From: an uncultured Polaromonas sp.
Lineage (GTDB): Bacteria > Pseudomonadota > Gammaproteobacteria > Burkholderiales > Burkholderiaceae_C
Direction: 5' to 3'
Assembly (NCBI GenBank): GCA_937863225.1
Contig: CALMEI010000045.1
Location: forward strand, 1 to 64,000
Length of the DNA: 64,000 nucleotides
Every line of letters starts with the position of its first letter. Position 1 is the stretch's first letter. A model generated the notes under the pieces. That model did not search any database. It was not told where the DNA came from and saw nothing but the letters and a program-made list of their open reading frames with translations. Position numbers and translations under genes: made by a program. Shown here in pieces: positions 1-7,800 of this stretch.

Positions 1-1059
1 CGTTTCCCAATCGGTATCAGTTTCCCTGCGGGTTCGGGATTGGTGGCATTTGGTGCCGCCACGGGTGTGATGCCGCTGGACATGCCCGAATCAGTTTTGG
101 TGCGTTTCAAAGGCAAAATGCAGCCCGGAATCACCTTGCGTGATTTGGTCAATGCGATTCCTTTGTATGCCATCAAAGCGGGTTTGTTGACTGTGGCCAA
201 GCAAGGCAAAGTCAATATCTTCTCAGGACGTATTTTGGAAATTGAAGGCTTGCCAGACTTGAAAGTAGAGCAAGCATTTGAATTGTCAGACGCTTCCGCC
301 GAGCGTTCTGCTGGCGGTTGCACCGTGCATTTGAACAAAGAGCCCATCATTGAATACCTCAACAGTAACATTGTGTTGATGAAGAATATGATTGCCAATG
401 GCTACGAGGACAAGCGCACCTTGGCACGCCGCATCGCCGCACAAGAAGCTTGGTTGGCGAATCCGCAATTGCTCAAAGGCGATGCAGATGCCGAATACGC
501 TGCGGTGATAGAGATTGATTTGGCAGAGATTCATGAACCCATTGTGGCTTGCCCGAATGACCCAGATGATGTGAAAACCTTGTCAGATGTTGCTGGCGCC
601 AAAATTGATGAAGTGTTCATCGGCTCGTGCATGACCAATATTGGTCACTTCCGCGCTGCGTCCAAATTGTTGGAAAACAAACGTGACATTCCAGTCAAAT
701 TATGGATTGCACCACCGACCAAAATGGATGCCCATCAATTGAGTGATGAAGGTCATTACAACGTCTTGGGCAGCGCCGGTGCGCGCATGGAAATGCCAGG
801 ATGCAGTTTGTGCATGGGCAACCAAGCCCAAGTGAAAGAGGGCGCAACAGTCTTCTCCACATCCACTCGCAATTTCCCGAATCGATTGGGTAAAAACAGC
901 AATGTGTATTTGGGATCTGCCGAGTTGGCAGCCATTTGCTCCAAGCTGGGGCGCATTCCAAGCAAAGAAGAATATTTAGCGGACATGGGCGTGTTGACCG
1001 CTGCCAGCGGCAAGGTTTACCAGTATTTGAACTTTGACAAAATGCCCGACTTTGCATAA
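1..1059 (+). CDS. acnB: Aconitate hydratase B, C-terminal part (5' end outside window)
   Basis: AcnB isomerises citrate and isocitrate in the TCA cycle and can also dehydrate 2-methylcitrate; it is a cytoplasmic 4Fe-4S enzyme. The frame is open from base 1, so this is the last 352 residues of a protein of about 860. The iron-sulfur cysteines of the family are visible in GSCMTN (near residue 213) and GCSLCMGN (near 271), and the C-terminal [11 protein letters not shown] and YLGSAELAA segments are typical of AcnB rather than AcnA. The last 26 bases overlap the start of the next gene. Identity is certain; only the missing N-terminus cannot be judged. Confidence 0.96.
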   Translation, partial: RFPIGISFPAGSGLVAFGAATGVMPLDMPESVLVRFKGKMQPGITLRDLVNAIPLYAIKAGLLTVAKQGKVNIFSGRILEIEGLPDLKVEQAFELSDASAERSAGGCTVHLNKEPIIEYLNSNIVLMKNMIANGYEDKRTLARRIAAQEAWLANPQLLKGDADAEYAAVIEIDLAEIHEPIVACPNDPDDVKTLSDVAGAKIDEVFIGSCMTNIGHFRAASKLLENKRDIPVKLWIAPPTKMDAHQLSDEGHYNVLGSAGARMEMPGCSLCMGNQAQVKEGATVFSTSTRNFPNRLGKNSNVYLGSAELAAICSKLGRIPSKEEYLADMGVLTAASGKVYQYLNFDKMPDFA

Positions 1060-1963
1060 CGAAAATAAGCCCACCATCAGTGTGGTGATGGCGACCTACA
1101 ATCGAAGCAATTTATTGCAATACTCGATTGGGTCGCTGCTTCAAAACACATTTCAAGACTGGGAATTGATCGTCGTAGGTGATTGTTGTACGGACGATAC
1201 TGCGCAAGTGGTTAACAATTTCAACGACCCGCGTATCCAATTCATCAATTTAGAAAGCAATGTAGGTGAGCAAACAGGCCCGAATAACATCGGGATGTCC
1301 TTGGCCAAAGGAGATTACATTGCATTCCTGAACCATGATGACATGTGGTGCGAACATCATTTGCAATGCAGTTTAGATGCGCTTGTTACAGCAGATGCTG
1401 ATCTGGTGTTCAGTCAAGCCCTGTGGGTGCCTTTTGATGCGCCACTTTCTTTATCAGGCGCTACCGTAGGCGAAGTACAAGCGTATCAACCGTGGATGGT
1501 TGTGCCAGCAACCCTTTGGCTGTTTAGAAAATCGTTAATTGAAAAAGTAGGTGATTGGAAATTCTCCAAAGAACTGCACCGCATTCCTTCACAAGATTGG
1601 TTATACCGTGCACATCAATCACGCGCAAAGATACTAGCCAATCCAGTCCTAACTGCTGTGATTTTGAATTCGGCTACACGACTGAATGCTTATTCAGAGC
1701 GGCAAATGGCAGAACACGAACAATGGTACAAAATTGCCAGTGATACTGCGGCTCTTGGACAAGTTGTCGCATCTGCATACGGCGCACAACTGCAAAATTT
1801 GATCACAATGAATGTTGGCTTGGCTATTAAACGTTTAGTGGGTTTGATGGGTAGAAAACTATTATTTAAACTGCAAATTTTTCCACCTGATCTGGCTTAT
1901 TGGCTGCGTTTTCCTAGAAAAGGAGAAGTCATTAGAATGGCTAGAAAAAGGCGTGGTTTGTAG
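1034..1963 (+). CDS. Family 2 glycosyltransferase
   Basis: 309-residue protein of the GT-A fold family 2 type, expected to transfer a sugar from a nucleotide donor to a glycan or lipid acceptor in the cytoplasm. Residues 15-30 carry the nucleotide-binding start ([14 protein letters not shown]). The acidic metal-binding motif appears as FLNHDDMW near residue 100, and a later QDW (near 188) resembles the ED(Y/W) catalytic base. The ATG lies 26 bases inside acnB and no later ATG leaves the first motif intact, so the overlap seems real. No membrane segment is evident. By eye it is more A+T-rich than acnB and may have been acquired with the following gene. Substrate unknown. Confidence 0.85.
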   Translation: MTKCPTLHNENKPTISVVMATYNRSNLLQYSIGSLLQNTFQDWELIVVGDCCTDDTAQVVNNFNDPRIQFINLESNVGEQTGPNNIGMSLAKGDYIAFLNHDDMWCEHHLQCSLDALVTADADLVFSQALWVPFDAPLSLSGATVGEVQAYQPWMVVPATLWLFRKSLIEKVGDWKFSKELHRIPSQDWLYRAHQSRAKILANPVLTAVILNSATRLNAYSERQMAEHEQWYKIASDTAALGQVVASAYGAQLQNLITMNVGLAIKRLVGLMGRKLLFKLQIFPPDLAYWLRFPRKGEVIRMARKRRGL

Positions 1964-2007
1964 TGTGGTTGGACAATCTGTGTGGCAAATTCGATTCGGA
2001 GCTGGAT

Positions 2008-2541
2008 ATGATTGAAAATATAAATTGGTTACTGCAAGACGCTCAGAAAGATGGCCAAAGCATCACAAAATCTTGGCAATCAAGTTCTTATAAGCAAATC
2101 GAGGGTGTCAAAGTCATTGAAATTAAACCTGTGATGACAGATTATGGTCATTTAACCGAAGTGTTGCGCAGTGAATGGTTAATGGATAACAGCAAAGTTG
2201 ACCAAGTTTTTGTCTCCACCATGATGTCAGGCCACTTGAGTGCCTGGCATGCGCATGCTAAAACAACGGACAGACTATTTGCTGTGACCGGCCAATTTAA
2301 AGTTGTTTTGTACGATGCGCGTAAAGACTCTCCAACATATGGGCTCTTAAGTGAATACAAAATTGGTGCACAGCGTCCCATGCTGGTCGTTGTGCCACCT
2401 CAAGTTTGGCACGGCGTACAGAACTACGGTTCTGAAACAGGTGTATTGCTCAACGCTGTAGACAGAGCGTATCAATATGATGACCCAGACCATTGGCGAA
2501 TAGCATCAGATTCCAAGGAAATTCCCTACACTTTTCAGTGA
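2008..2541 (+). CDS. RmlC-like cupin (dTDP-4-dehydrorhamnose 3,5-epimerase family)
   Basis: Cupin-fold protein related to sugar-nucleotide 3,5-epimerases. Supporting segments are IEGVKVIEIKP, then TEVLRSEW, the HAHAKTTDRLFAVTG strand with its histidine pair, and VPPQVWHGVQNYG. I chose ATG 2008 (177 residues) because GGAG lies 5 bases upstream; a GTG at 1963 that overlaps the preceding TAG would add 15 residues. It probably forms an operon with the glycosyltransferase and may supply or modify its sugar. It diverges from classical RmlC, so true epimerase activity is an inference; other members act as sugar-binding or isomerase enzymes. Confidence 0.75.
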   Translation: MIENINWLLQDAQKDGQSITKSWQSSSYKQIEGVKVIEIKPVMTDYGHLTEVLRSEWLMDNSKVDQVFVSTMMSGHLSAWHAHAKTTDRLFAVTGQFKVVLYDARKDSPTYGLLSEYKIGAQRPMLVVVPPQVWHGVQNYGSETGVLLNAVDRAYQYDDPDHWRIASDSKEIPYTFQ

Positions 2542-2597
2542 TACGTCATTGGTTTACCTTTAGCTCAGTTGACTAGCTCGTATCAGTCTTTGGCAGC

Positions 2598-2663
2598 ATT
2601 TTATATATAAAATTGGCCTTTAACCGGCGTATTTATTGCCTATAGTGCTATCAAATATATAGC
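2598..2663 (-). repeat. Dispersed palindromic repeat, copy A
   Basis: Intergenic copy of the repeat found ten times in the window. On the minus strand it reads GCTAT-n7-ATAGC, four bases, AGGCAATAAATACGCC, a short spacer, then AGGCCAATTTTATATATAAAAT. The terminal hairpin arm is incomplete compared with copy B. It lies between the RmlC-like gene and the stop codon of the convergent Fe-S gene. Confidence 0.85.
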
Positions 2664-2718
2664 TTTTTCTAACAATACACAGCTTCTTGGATAATTTAAA
2701 ATTAAAACTAGCCGTTCA

Positions 2719-4026
2719 TTACAACACCATATTGTCTGCCACCATCTCCAGCAGGCTGTCCACCTTCTTGTCCCAATTCGCATTTTTGGCACCCATTTCA
2801 AGTGTGATGCGGCACTGACCACAACTGGTCACAAAGTGCTGAGTGCCGGTTGCTTCAACCTGGGCTTGCTTCATGGCAAACACTTTGTGGCGCAACGGCG
2901 CTGCGCGTTGGTTAGACACCACCCCACCACCGCCACCACAGCAAAATCCAGTGGTCCCATGGCTTTCTAATTCGACCAACTCCAATCCCAACTGGCTCAG
3001 CACGCGCCGCGCAGCAGCTTCCAATCCGCCTCTTCGGACAATCTGACAGGGGTCGTGAAAGGTTGCAGTGTGCTTGATTTTGTTGACCTTGATTTTTCCA
3101 TTTGCCAGCATTTCGTCTAAAAATTCTGTCATGTGAATCACACGCACAGGCAATGCTTTGCCATACCATTTGGCAGCTTCCCATCGCGCTGCGCCATACG
3201 CATGACCGCATTCGGGCAAGAGAACGGTGTGCGCTCCAATCTTGACGGCAGTGTCTATCAACGCACGCGTGAGCTTTTCTTGCAGAGCAATATCACCATT
3301 GTTGAAACCAATGTTTGAGGCGTCAAAACCCTCTTGGTGCATGGTCCAACGCACACCGCTTTGATTCAAAATTTTGGCGGCGTCAGCCATCGCCTTGGTG
3401 TGTTCCCCCAGTTCCGCAGGTGCTGCAGTGACCAAGATGTCAGCAGATGCCAAGTCGCAGGGTATGGCCACGCCGTGTTCTTTGGATACTTCAGCCAAAA
3501 TGTCGGGCAAGTCTTCGCCTGGTGTGGCCGTACTGTTCCATTGCTGCGCGGTTCTGTCCATCAGCGCCATGCGCTCAGGCAACAAACCTGCTTTGTACAT
3601 GCCATGGCGTGTGTCTCTCACCAATTCAGCAATGTCGATACCCATAGGGCAAGCGACAGTGCAGCGACCGCACATATTGCAAGAGTCATATACCAGTTCT
3701 TGCCAACGCTCTAAGTCTTCGATGCTGGGCTCTTTGTACCAACCCAACTTTTTCAGCCACGGAGAAAACGCGCTGGCTTCACGCTGGTAGGCGCGTCGCA
3801 GTGGCTCTAATTTCAGGATAGGTGTGTATTTGGCATCACCAGTTGCCAAATGAAAATGGCAAGCTTGGGCGCACAAACCACAATGCACACAGGCCTCTAA
3901 ATGTACCGCTGTCGTCGTGCCAAAGTCAGTCAGAAAGCTACTGACGGCTTCTTTTAAACGATCTGCATCGTTGGTATTGCCTTGCTTGTCAAATAGGGGA
4001 TGTAGGTGTTCGGTTGCGGTGCTCAT
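2719..4026 (-). CDS. HdrD/DsrK-like (Fe-S)-binding electron-transfer protein
   Basis: 435-residue cytoplasmic-side iron-sulfur protein. Two ferredoxin-type 4Fe-4S motifs lie near residues 46-56 (CVHCGLCAQAC) and 116-126 (CNMCGRCTVAC). A canonical C-terminal CCG domain follows (DPCQ, then GFCCGGGGG, then SCGQC), as in heterodisulfide reductase HdrD, DsrK and GlpC. A first, degenerate CCG-like region is near 265-285 (PECGHAYGAARW). The 4-base overlap with the upstream NarI-like gene indicates a membrane complex that passes electrons between a quinone and an unknown partner. It lacks the flavin partner of glycolate oxidase, so GlcF is less likely. Physiological donor unknown. Confidence 0.82.
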   Translation of the reverse strand: MSTATEHLHPLFDKQGNTNDADRLKEAVSSFLTDFGTTTAVHLEACVHCGLCAQACHFHLATGDAKYTPILKLEPLRRAYQREASAFSPWLKKLGWYKEPSIEDLERWQELVYDSCNMCGRCTVACPMGIDIAELVRDTRHGMYKAGLLPERMALMDRTAQQWNSTATPGEDLPDILAEVSKEHGVAIPCDLASADILVTAAPAELGEHTKAMADAAKILNQSGVRWTMHQEGFDASNIGFNNGDIALQEKLTRALIDTAVKIGAHTVLLPECGHAYGAARWEAAKWYGKALPVRVIHMTEFLDEMLANGKIKVNKIKHTATFHDPCQIVRRGGLEAAARRVLSQLGLELVELESHGTTGFCCGGGGGVVSNQRAAPLRHKVFAMKQAQVEATGTQHFVTSCGQCRITLEMGAKNANWDKKVDSLLEMVADNMVL

Positions 4027-4706
4027 AGCTCTACTCCTCGGTGGTTAAAGCGTATGCCTGTGCTGCCTCGAGAGAATGCAAACAATATGGCATGCATCAG
4101 TTTGCCAAAAGGAAACCATATCAACAGCAATTCCAGAGATAAAAGATGTATGGCTAAAGGTGTGGGATAAATCACATGCTCACGCGCGATGGTAATGGCA
4201 GATGATTCATTGACCACCGCCATACCCGTGATCATGGGCAAAAAGGTCACCGTCCAAGTGATCCAATCATTCGAATTTGAAATCCGTTGCAGCACTGCAT
4301 CGGTCATGCGCCAGTAGAGGGCAAACAACAAGGACAAAATGGTTGCCGCAGCCGCAATGTACATCACCAAATCGGGCAAGGCTGGCCAGGATAACCAAGT
4401 GATGCGCTTGATAAAGGCGATGTGGGGCGCATAACCTAAAAATACCACAGCCAAACCGATGTGAAACACGTAACCATTGAAGGTGGTCACCAATGCTGCC
4501 TGACCAAATTCCTGCCGTGGCCACATGCCGCGCACGATGGCTTTGCGCGCTGCCGTCGCATTCGAAGGCATGCCCTCGCGCGCTGGCGACAAATCTGGCA
4601 TACGCGGTCGTCGCCATAAATGCAACAAACGCCATCCTGTTCCCAGAACAAAGATGAACAAAGACAGATACAGCGCAGGACCGCGGGCAAAGTCAAGTAA
4701 GGTCAT
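4023..4706 (-). CDS. NarI-like membrane cytochrome b, partner of the Fe-S protein
   Basis: About 227 residues with five predicted membrane spans, in the NarI/DsrM family of di-heme b quinol-linked subunits. Candidate heme ligands are His in FHIGLAVVF, in APHIAF, in AIHLLSLEL and in LMHAILF. I start it at ATG 4706 (MTLLDFARG), which is preceded by GAGGAAG; a longer open frame reaches 4790 but has no such site. It overlaps the Fe-S gene by ATGA, so the two are translationally coupled. It is distinct from the true narI at 51544. The unit probably exchanges electrons with the quinone pool. An FNR-like box lies about 70 bases upstream. Confidence 0.8.
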   Translation of the reverse strand: MTLLDFARGPALYLSLFIFVLGTGWRLLHLWRRPRMPDLSPAREGMPSNATAARKAIVRGMWPRQEFGQAALVTTFNGYVFHIGLAVVFLGYAPHIAFIKRITWLSWPALPDLVMYIAAAATILSLLFALYWRMTDAVLQRISNSNDWITWTVTFLPMITGMAVVNESSAITIAREHVIYPTPLAIHLLSLELLLIWFPFGKLMHAILFAFSRGSTGIRFNHRGVEL

Positions 4707-4776
4707 TTGTCTTCCTCTATTTGTTTGAAAAAAACCAATCCACAGTTTGACTCTACGCCCGTTACGACAAAAAAGC

Positions 4777-4790
4777 TTGATATATCGCAA
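4777..4790. promoter_or_regulatory. Candidate FNR/CRP-type operator
   Basis: TTGATATATCGCAA matches the FNR consensus TTGAT-N4-ATCAA at 5 of 5 positions in the left half and 3 of 5 in the right half. It lies in the divergent region between the NarI-like/Fe-S operon and the cupin gene, where oxygen control of an electron-transfer complex would make sense. By-eye match only. Confidence 0.4.
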
Positions 4791-4855
4791 TTAAATGTGT
4801 ACTTACCAGTGCTTTGCCTACAATCCACGCATTCCAACCGAAAGATTGCTTAGCT

Positions 4856-5239
4856 ATGTTACCTATCTCACAAACCATTCTTTACACCGATGTAGATGGA
4901 TTCGCCAAATTTCGAGATGCTGTATTGAGCTTAAGCGAAGGCAAACCTGAAGCCATGTTGTCGCCACTGCAAGCCAGCAGCGGCTTTCAGTTTCGACAAA
5001 GTCCAGTGGGCTTCAAAAGCAGTTTTCACTGCACCACCACGCCGCAGTGGTTGATTGTGCTCAGTGGTGCTATGGAAATTTTCTTGCAGGACGGCTCATC
5101 GCGCATTTTCAAAGCCGGGGAATCGTTTTTTTCCAACGACACTTTACCAATGGGTGCTGCGTTCGACCCCAAACACCACGGCCATGCCAGTCGCCAAGTG
5201 GGCGATGTGCCCTTGGTGACGATGTTTGTTCGAACCTGA
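4856..5239 (+). CDS. Small cupin-domain protein
   Basis: 127-residue single-domain cupin. The two cupin strands are visible: TPQWLIVLSGAMEIFLQDG (about residues 63-81) and GESFFSNDTLPMGAAF with a following HHGHAS histidine cluster. There is no signal peptide. I chose ATG 4856 over a TTG at 4814 because the latter has no ribosome site and adds nothing recognisable. It is divergent from the NarI-like operon and followed by 176 bases without a gene. Small cupins of this kind range from metal-dependent enzymes to binding proteins, so the function cannot be inferred. Confidence 0.7.
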   Translation: MLPISQTILYTDVDGFAKFRDAVLSLSEGKPEAMLSPLQASSGFQFRQSPVGFKSSFHCTTTPQWLIVLSGAMEIFLQDGSSRIFKAGESFFSNDTLPMGAAFDPKHHGHASRQVGDVPLVTMFVRT

Positions 5240-5415
5240 TTTTTATTTCAGAGTCTTATTTGAGTCCACGTGTTCTGTAACCACGAGGTGTTTTAGTAAG
5301 CCATATAGCCACGTAATTTAGGAACGCGCGCAGCACCTAATTTTGCTGGATTCATGTTTATTAATGCCTATAATTTCATTGATTCTTTAAATTTAAATCA
5401 AAAACAGTGAACTTT

Positions 5416-6399
5416 ATGATTCAGAAACGAAAAAGCATGATGGCGAAATGGATAAGTTCCTTGGGTGCTGTATTCATATGTGTTTTAGCAATCTTAGGCT
5501 GTAGTGGAAATAGCCAGTACTCGACAAGCGTTGAAGCCGACTTCGCAGCCTACGGTATCAAAGGAACCATCAACGGTCAAAACGTTCTGCTGGATCTAAG
5601 TGGACTAGGCAATTGTGTAACAACTATAGAGAATATGGTTTTAGAGGTCAGCGCCAAAGGTGCAAGCATCAGCCCAGACCCACGCATTGCGCGAGATTAC
5701 AGCCAACCGGTGCAATTCAATTTGACTGCTCCTGACGGAACCAATGTGACATACAGTGTCAAGGTTATAGGTGCAAAGTGTATGCAAACACAAGGATCAA
5801 ACACCAATCCAACACCCGTTTTGACAACAAATTGCTCCGCACCAGCATACCCCAGTACAGGTTATAGCCTGGTATTTAAAGGATGTGATGCTAATAACCA
5901 AGTGTTGTATTACGCCAAAGACGAATGTGTGCGAGACAACACAACCGGATTGATTTGGCAAGGTCAAACAGGACCCAACACAGGTTCTCGAGCCAACAAC
6001 CTTTACAAAACCAATTTTGACAGCACAACCTCACTGCAAATGACGGATGCCAGTTCCAATTACATCACACCGTCGCAATCGGATATTGACGTTGATACCA
6101 ACAGCTTAGGATTTAGAAACAACATCAACGCTGCTCAATTATGCGGGTTTGGAAACTGGCGTTTACCAACTAAAGATGAACTCTTGGGCCTGGTTAAGCC
6201 ATCAGAATTTCCAACGATTGATGCCACATGGTTTGTTAACGCAACAAGTGGTGTTTATTGGACTTCCACTTCCTATGATGGGTTTCCCCACTTGTCGTGG
6301 ACCGTTAGTTTTTACGATGGCGTTGCCAGTGACCAAGGGCGAGGCGACAATGCTGGCAATGGTTCAGGTCTCGTCCGTTTGGTTCGTTTTTCGCCCTAG
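5416..6399 (+). CDS. Lipoprotein with novel N-terminal domain and DUF1566 domain
   Basis: Putative lipoprotein of about 327 residues; a GTG three codons earlier is possible. The signal peptide ends in LAILGC, so the mature protein should be lipidated at Cys 29. Residues about 35-125 form a domain shared with the lipoprotein at 6860 (key words SPDPRIARDY, NCVTTIEN, TAPDG). Residues about 170-327 match the DUF1566 (Lcl C-terminal) family: RDNTTGLIWQ, FGNWRLPTKDELL, YWTSTSYDG and LVRLVR. DUF1566 occurs in surface proteins of Legionella and many other bacteria, with no settled activity. The ending LVRLVRFSP is typical, so the gene looks complete. A broken DUF1566 copy follows directly. Confidence 0.8.
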   Translation: MIQKRKSMMAKWISSLGAVFICVLAILGCSGNSQYSTSVEADFAAYGIKGTINGQNVLLDLSGLGNCVTTIENMVLEVSAKGASISPDPRIARDYSQPVQFNLTAPDGTNVTYSVKVIGAKCMQTQGSNTNPTPVLTTNCSAPAYPSTGYSLVFKGCDANNQVLYYAKDECVRDNTTGLIWQGQTGPNTGSRANNLYKTNFDSTTSLQMTDASSNYITPSQSDIDVDTNSLGFRNNINAAQLCGFGNWRLPTKDELLGLVKPSEFPTIDATWFVNATSGVYWTSTSYDGFPHLSWTVSFYDGVASDQGRGDNAGNGSGLVRLVRFSP

Positions 6400-6401
6400 C
6401 A

Positions 6402-6731
6402 TTTCAATATTCAATTGCCAACAGCGGCAGAAGTTGCTGCGGTGAGCAATTCCATAGTTTTAGAAATGAAGTGAACACCAGCAACTTATGTGGTTTCAGC
6501 AATTGGCGCATGCCAACGATAGCTGAGTTGCAGATATTGGTGAAATTGAGCGCAACGGCCACAAAAATTGATATAGATTGGTTCCCCAATACCACCAATG
6601 GGAGTTACTGGACATCATCTCCATTTAGCGGATTACCACAATACACCAAATATGTTTATTTTGGATCTGGAATTGACAACTACACATGGCGTTCGAACAG
6701 TGTTGGTTTCAGAGTGCGTTTAGTGCGCTAA
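6402..6731 (+). pseudogene. Truncated DUF1566 domain remnant
   Basis: A second DUF1566 C-terminal half in a different frame from the gene just upstream. The translation reads FRNEVNTSNLCGFSNWRMPT, then YWTSSPFSG, and ends VGFRVRLVR, closely parallel to FRNNINAAQLCGFGNWRLPT, YWTSTSYDG and LVRLVR in the preceding lipoprotein. The frame is open back into the upstream gene but has no signal peptide, no N-terminal domain and no sensible start; the first possible start (GTG 6471) falls inside the domain. I read it as what remains of a tandem duplication. Expression as a short protein is unlikely. Confidence 0.65.
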
Positions 6732-6859
6732 GTCATGTACTGTCGTTCGGAGGAGATTGCCGTTTCGGGTTTAACCTAACTACAGTTGTGAGTAATAGTT
6801 CTCATTTTGTGGTAACGTCAGGCAACGCTTTTTTACTTAAGTTTAATTTAAGGATTCAT

Positions 6860-7639
6860 ATGTACGACTTTAAAAAACTCATCAAATCGGCTTTTGCACT
6901 GGTTATGGCGTTAACTTTGTCACTGCTGGCCGCTTGCAGCAGTTCTGACCCCACCATTGTTAACGCTGATTTCAGCGCCCAAGGTGTCAAAGGCAAGATT
7001 GAAGGTGACATTGTGGTGATTGACTTAAGCGATTTGGGCAACTGCGCCACCACCATTGAGAACATGACCATCGCTGCCGAAACGTTTGGTGCTTCGGTCA
7101 GCCCTGACCCACGTGTGGCGCGTGATTACACCAACCCGGTTGACTTCACCATTACTGCGCCCGATGGCACCAAAGCGGTGTTTAAAGTCAAAGTCAAAGG
7201 TGCAGGTTGCCTAGGCACACCCGCGCCAGTGGCCAATACACCGTTGACGATAGGACAAATCACTTGTACCAATAACAATGCCGTGTACCCTGATTCATTC
7301 GAAATGGACACAACCGTATGCAGTGTGGATGTCGTCGATCCTGACGGTATTCAAAGCGTCACCATCCGTTCTACAGATAATTTACATCCTGAACTCGACT
7401 CTATATTCTCATCTGTTACCAACAGCGGCTCAACCTACTCAGTCACGCTCAGTTATTTTGAAAAGATACGCCCAGGCAGCTATTCGATTGAATTTGTGGC
7501 GATAGGTAAAAAACCAGACGGCAGCAGCGAGGCTGAAAATAAATCATCGACCGACATCGAAATTTGTTCAGGATTTCTACCTCAAGAATTCGCCTTTGCT
7601 GCGGCTCCAATACGAACTCAATGTATAGAACCTGCCTGA
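6860..7639 (+). CDS. Lipoprotein sharing its N-terminal domain with the 5416 gene
   Basis: 259-residue putative lipoprotein. ATG 6860 follows AAGGA at a spacing of 5. The signal peptide ends LSLLAAC with the lipidated Cys at residue 26. Residues about 34-115 are clearly homologous to the N-terminal domain of the lipoprotein at 5416 (same NCATTIEN, SPDPRVARDY and TAPDG landmarks), but the C-terminal half is unrelated: no DUF1566, instead a beta-rich region with DPDGIQSVTI that resembles an Ig-like fold. The paralogues therefore look like one anchor domain with swapped effector domains. A strong terminator follows. Function unknown. Confidence 0.75.
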   Translation: MYDFKKLIKSAFALVMALTLSLLAACSSSDPTIVNADFSAQGVKGKIEGDIVVIDLSDLGNCATTIENMTIAAETFGASVSPDPRVARDYTNPVDFTITAPDGTKAVFKVKVKGAGCLGTPAPVANTPLTIGQITCTNNNAVYPDSFEMDTTVCSVDVVDPDGIQSVTIRSTDNLHPELDSIFSSVTNSGSTYSVTLSYFEKIRPGSYSIEFVAIGKKPDGSSEAENKSSTDIEICSGFLPQEFAFAAAPIRTQCIEPA

Positions 7640-7653
7640 TCAGTTTGAGTTAC

Positions 7654-7680
7654 AAAAAGAGCGCTTAGGCGCTCTTTTTT
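7654..7680 (+). terminator. Rho-independent terminator after the lipoprotein gene
   Basis: Stem GAGCGC/GCGCTC with a four-base loop (7659-7674), flanked by an A-run before and TTTTTT after. It lies 20 bases beyond the stop codon at 7639. Confidence 0.85.
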
Positions 7681-7800
7681 TGCTTTGCGCTTGCCGCAAA
7701 CCGTATTTCGATAACTGCGATAATAGGGGGCTGGCGTAGCGAGTCCTTTGCGTCCGTCGCTTGAACGCTTTTTTATCCCATCATTTCCAAATTCAAAAAA

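Noticed and set aside
1963..2007. GTG 1963 as start of the RmlC-like gene
   Set aside because: It overlaps the preceding stop and has no ribosome site; ATG 2008 has GGAG at the right distance, though the longer form is not excluded.
5355..5390. TTTATTAATGCCTATAATTTC as another repeat copy
   Set aside because: Only the AT-rich middle resembles the core; neither the CGCC part nor a GCTAT/ATAGC pair is present.
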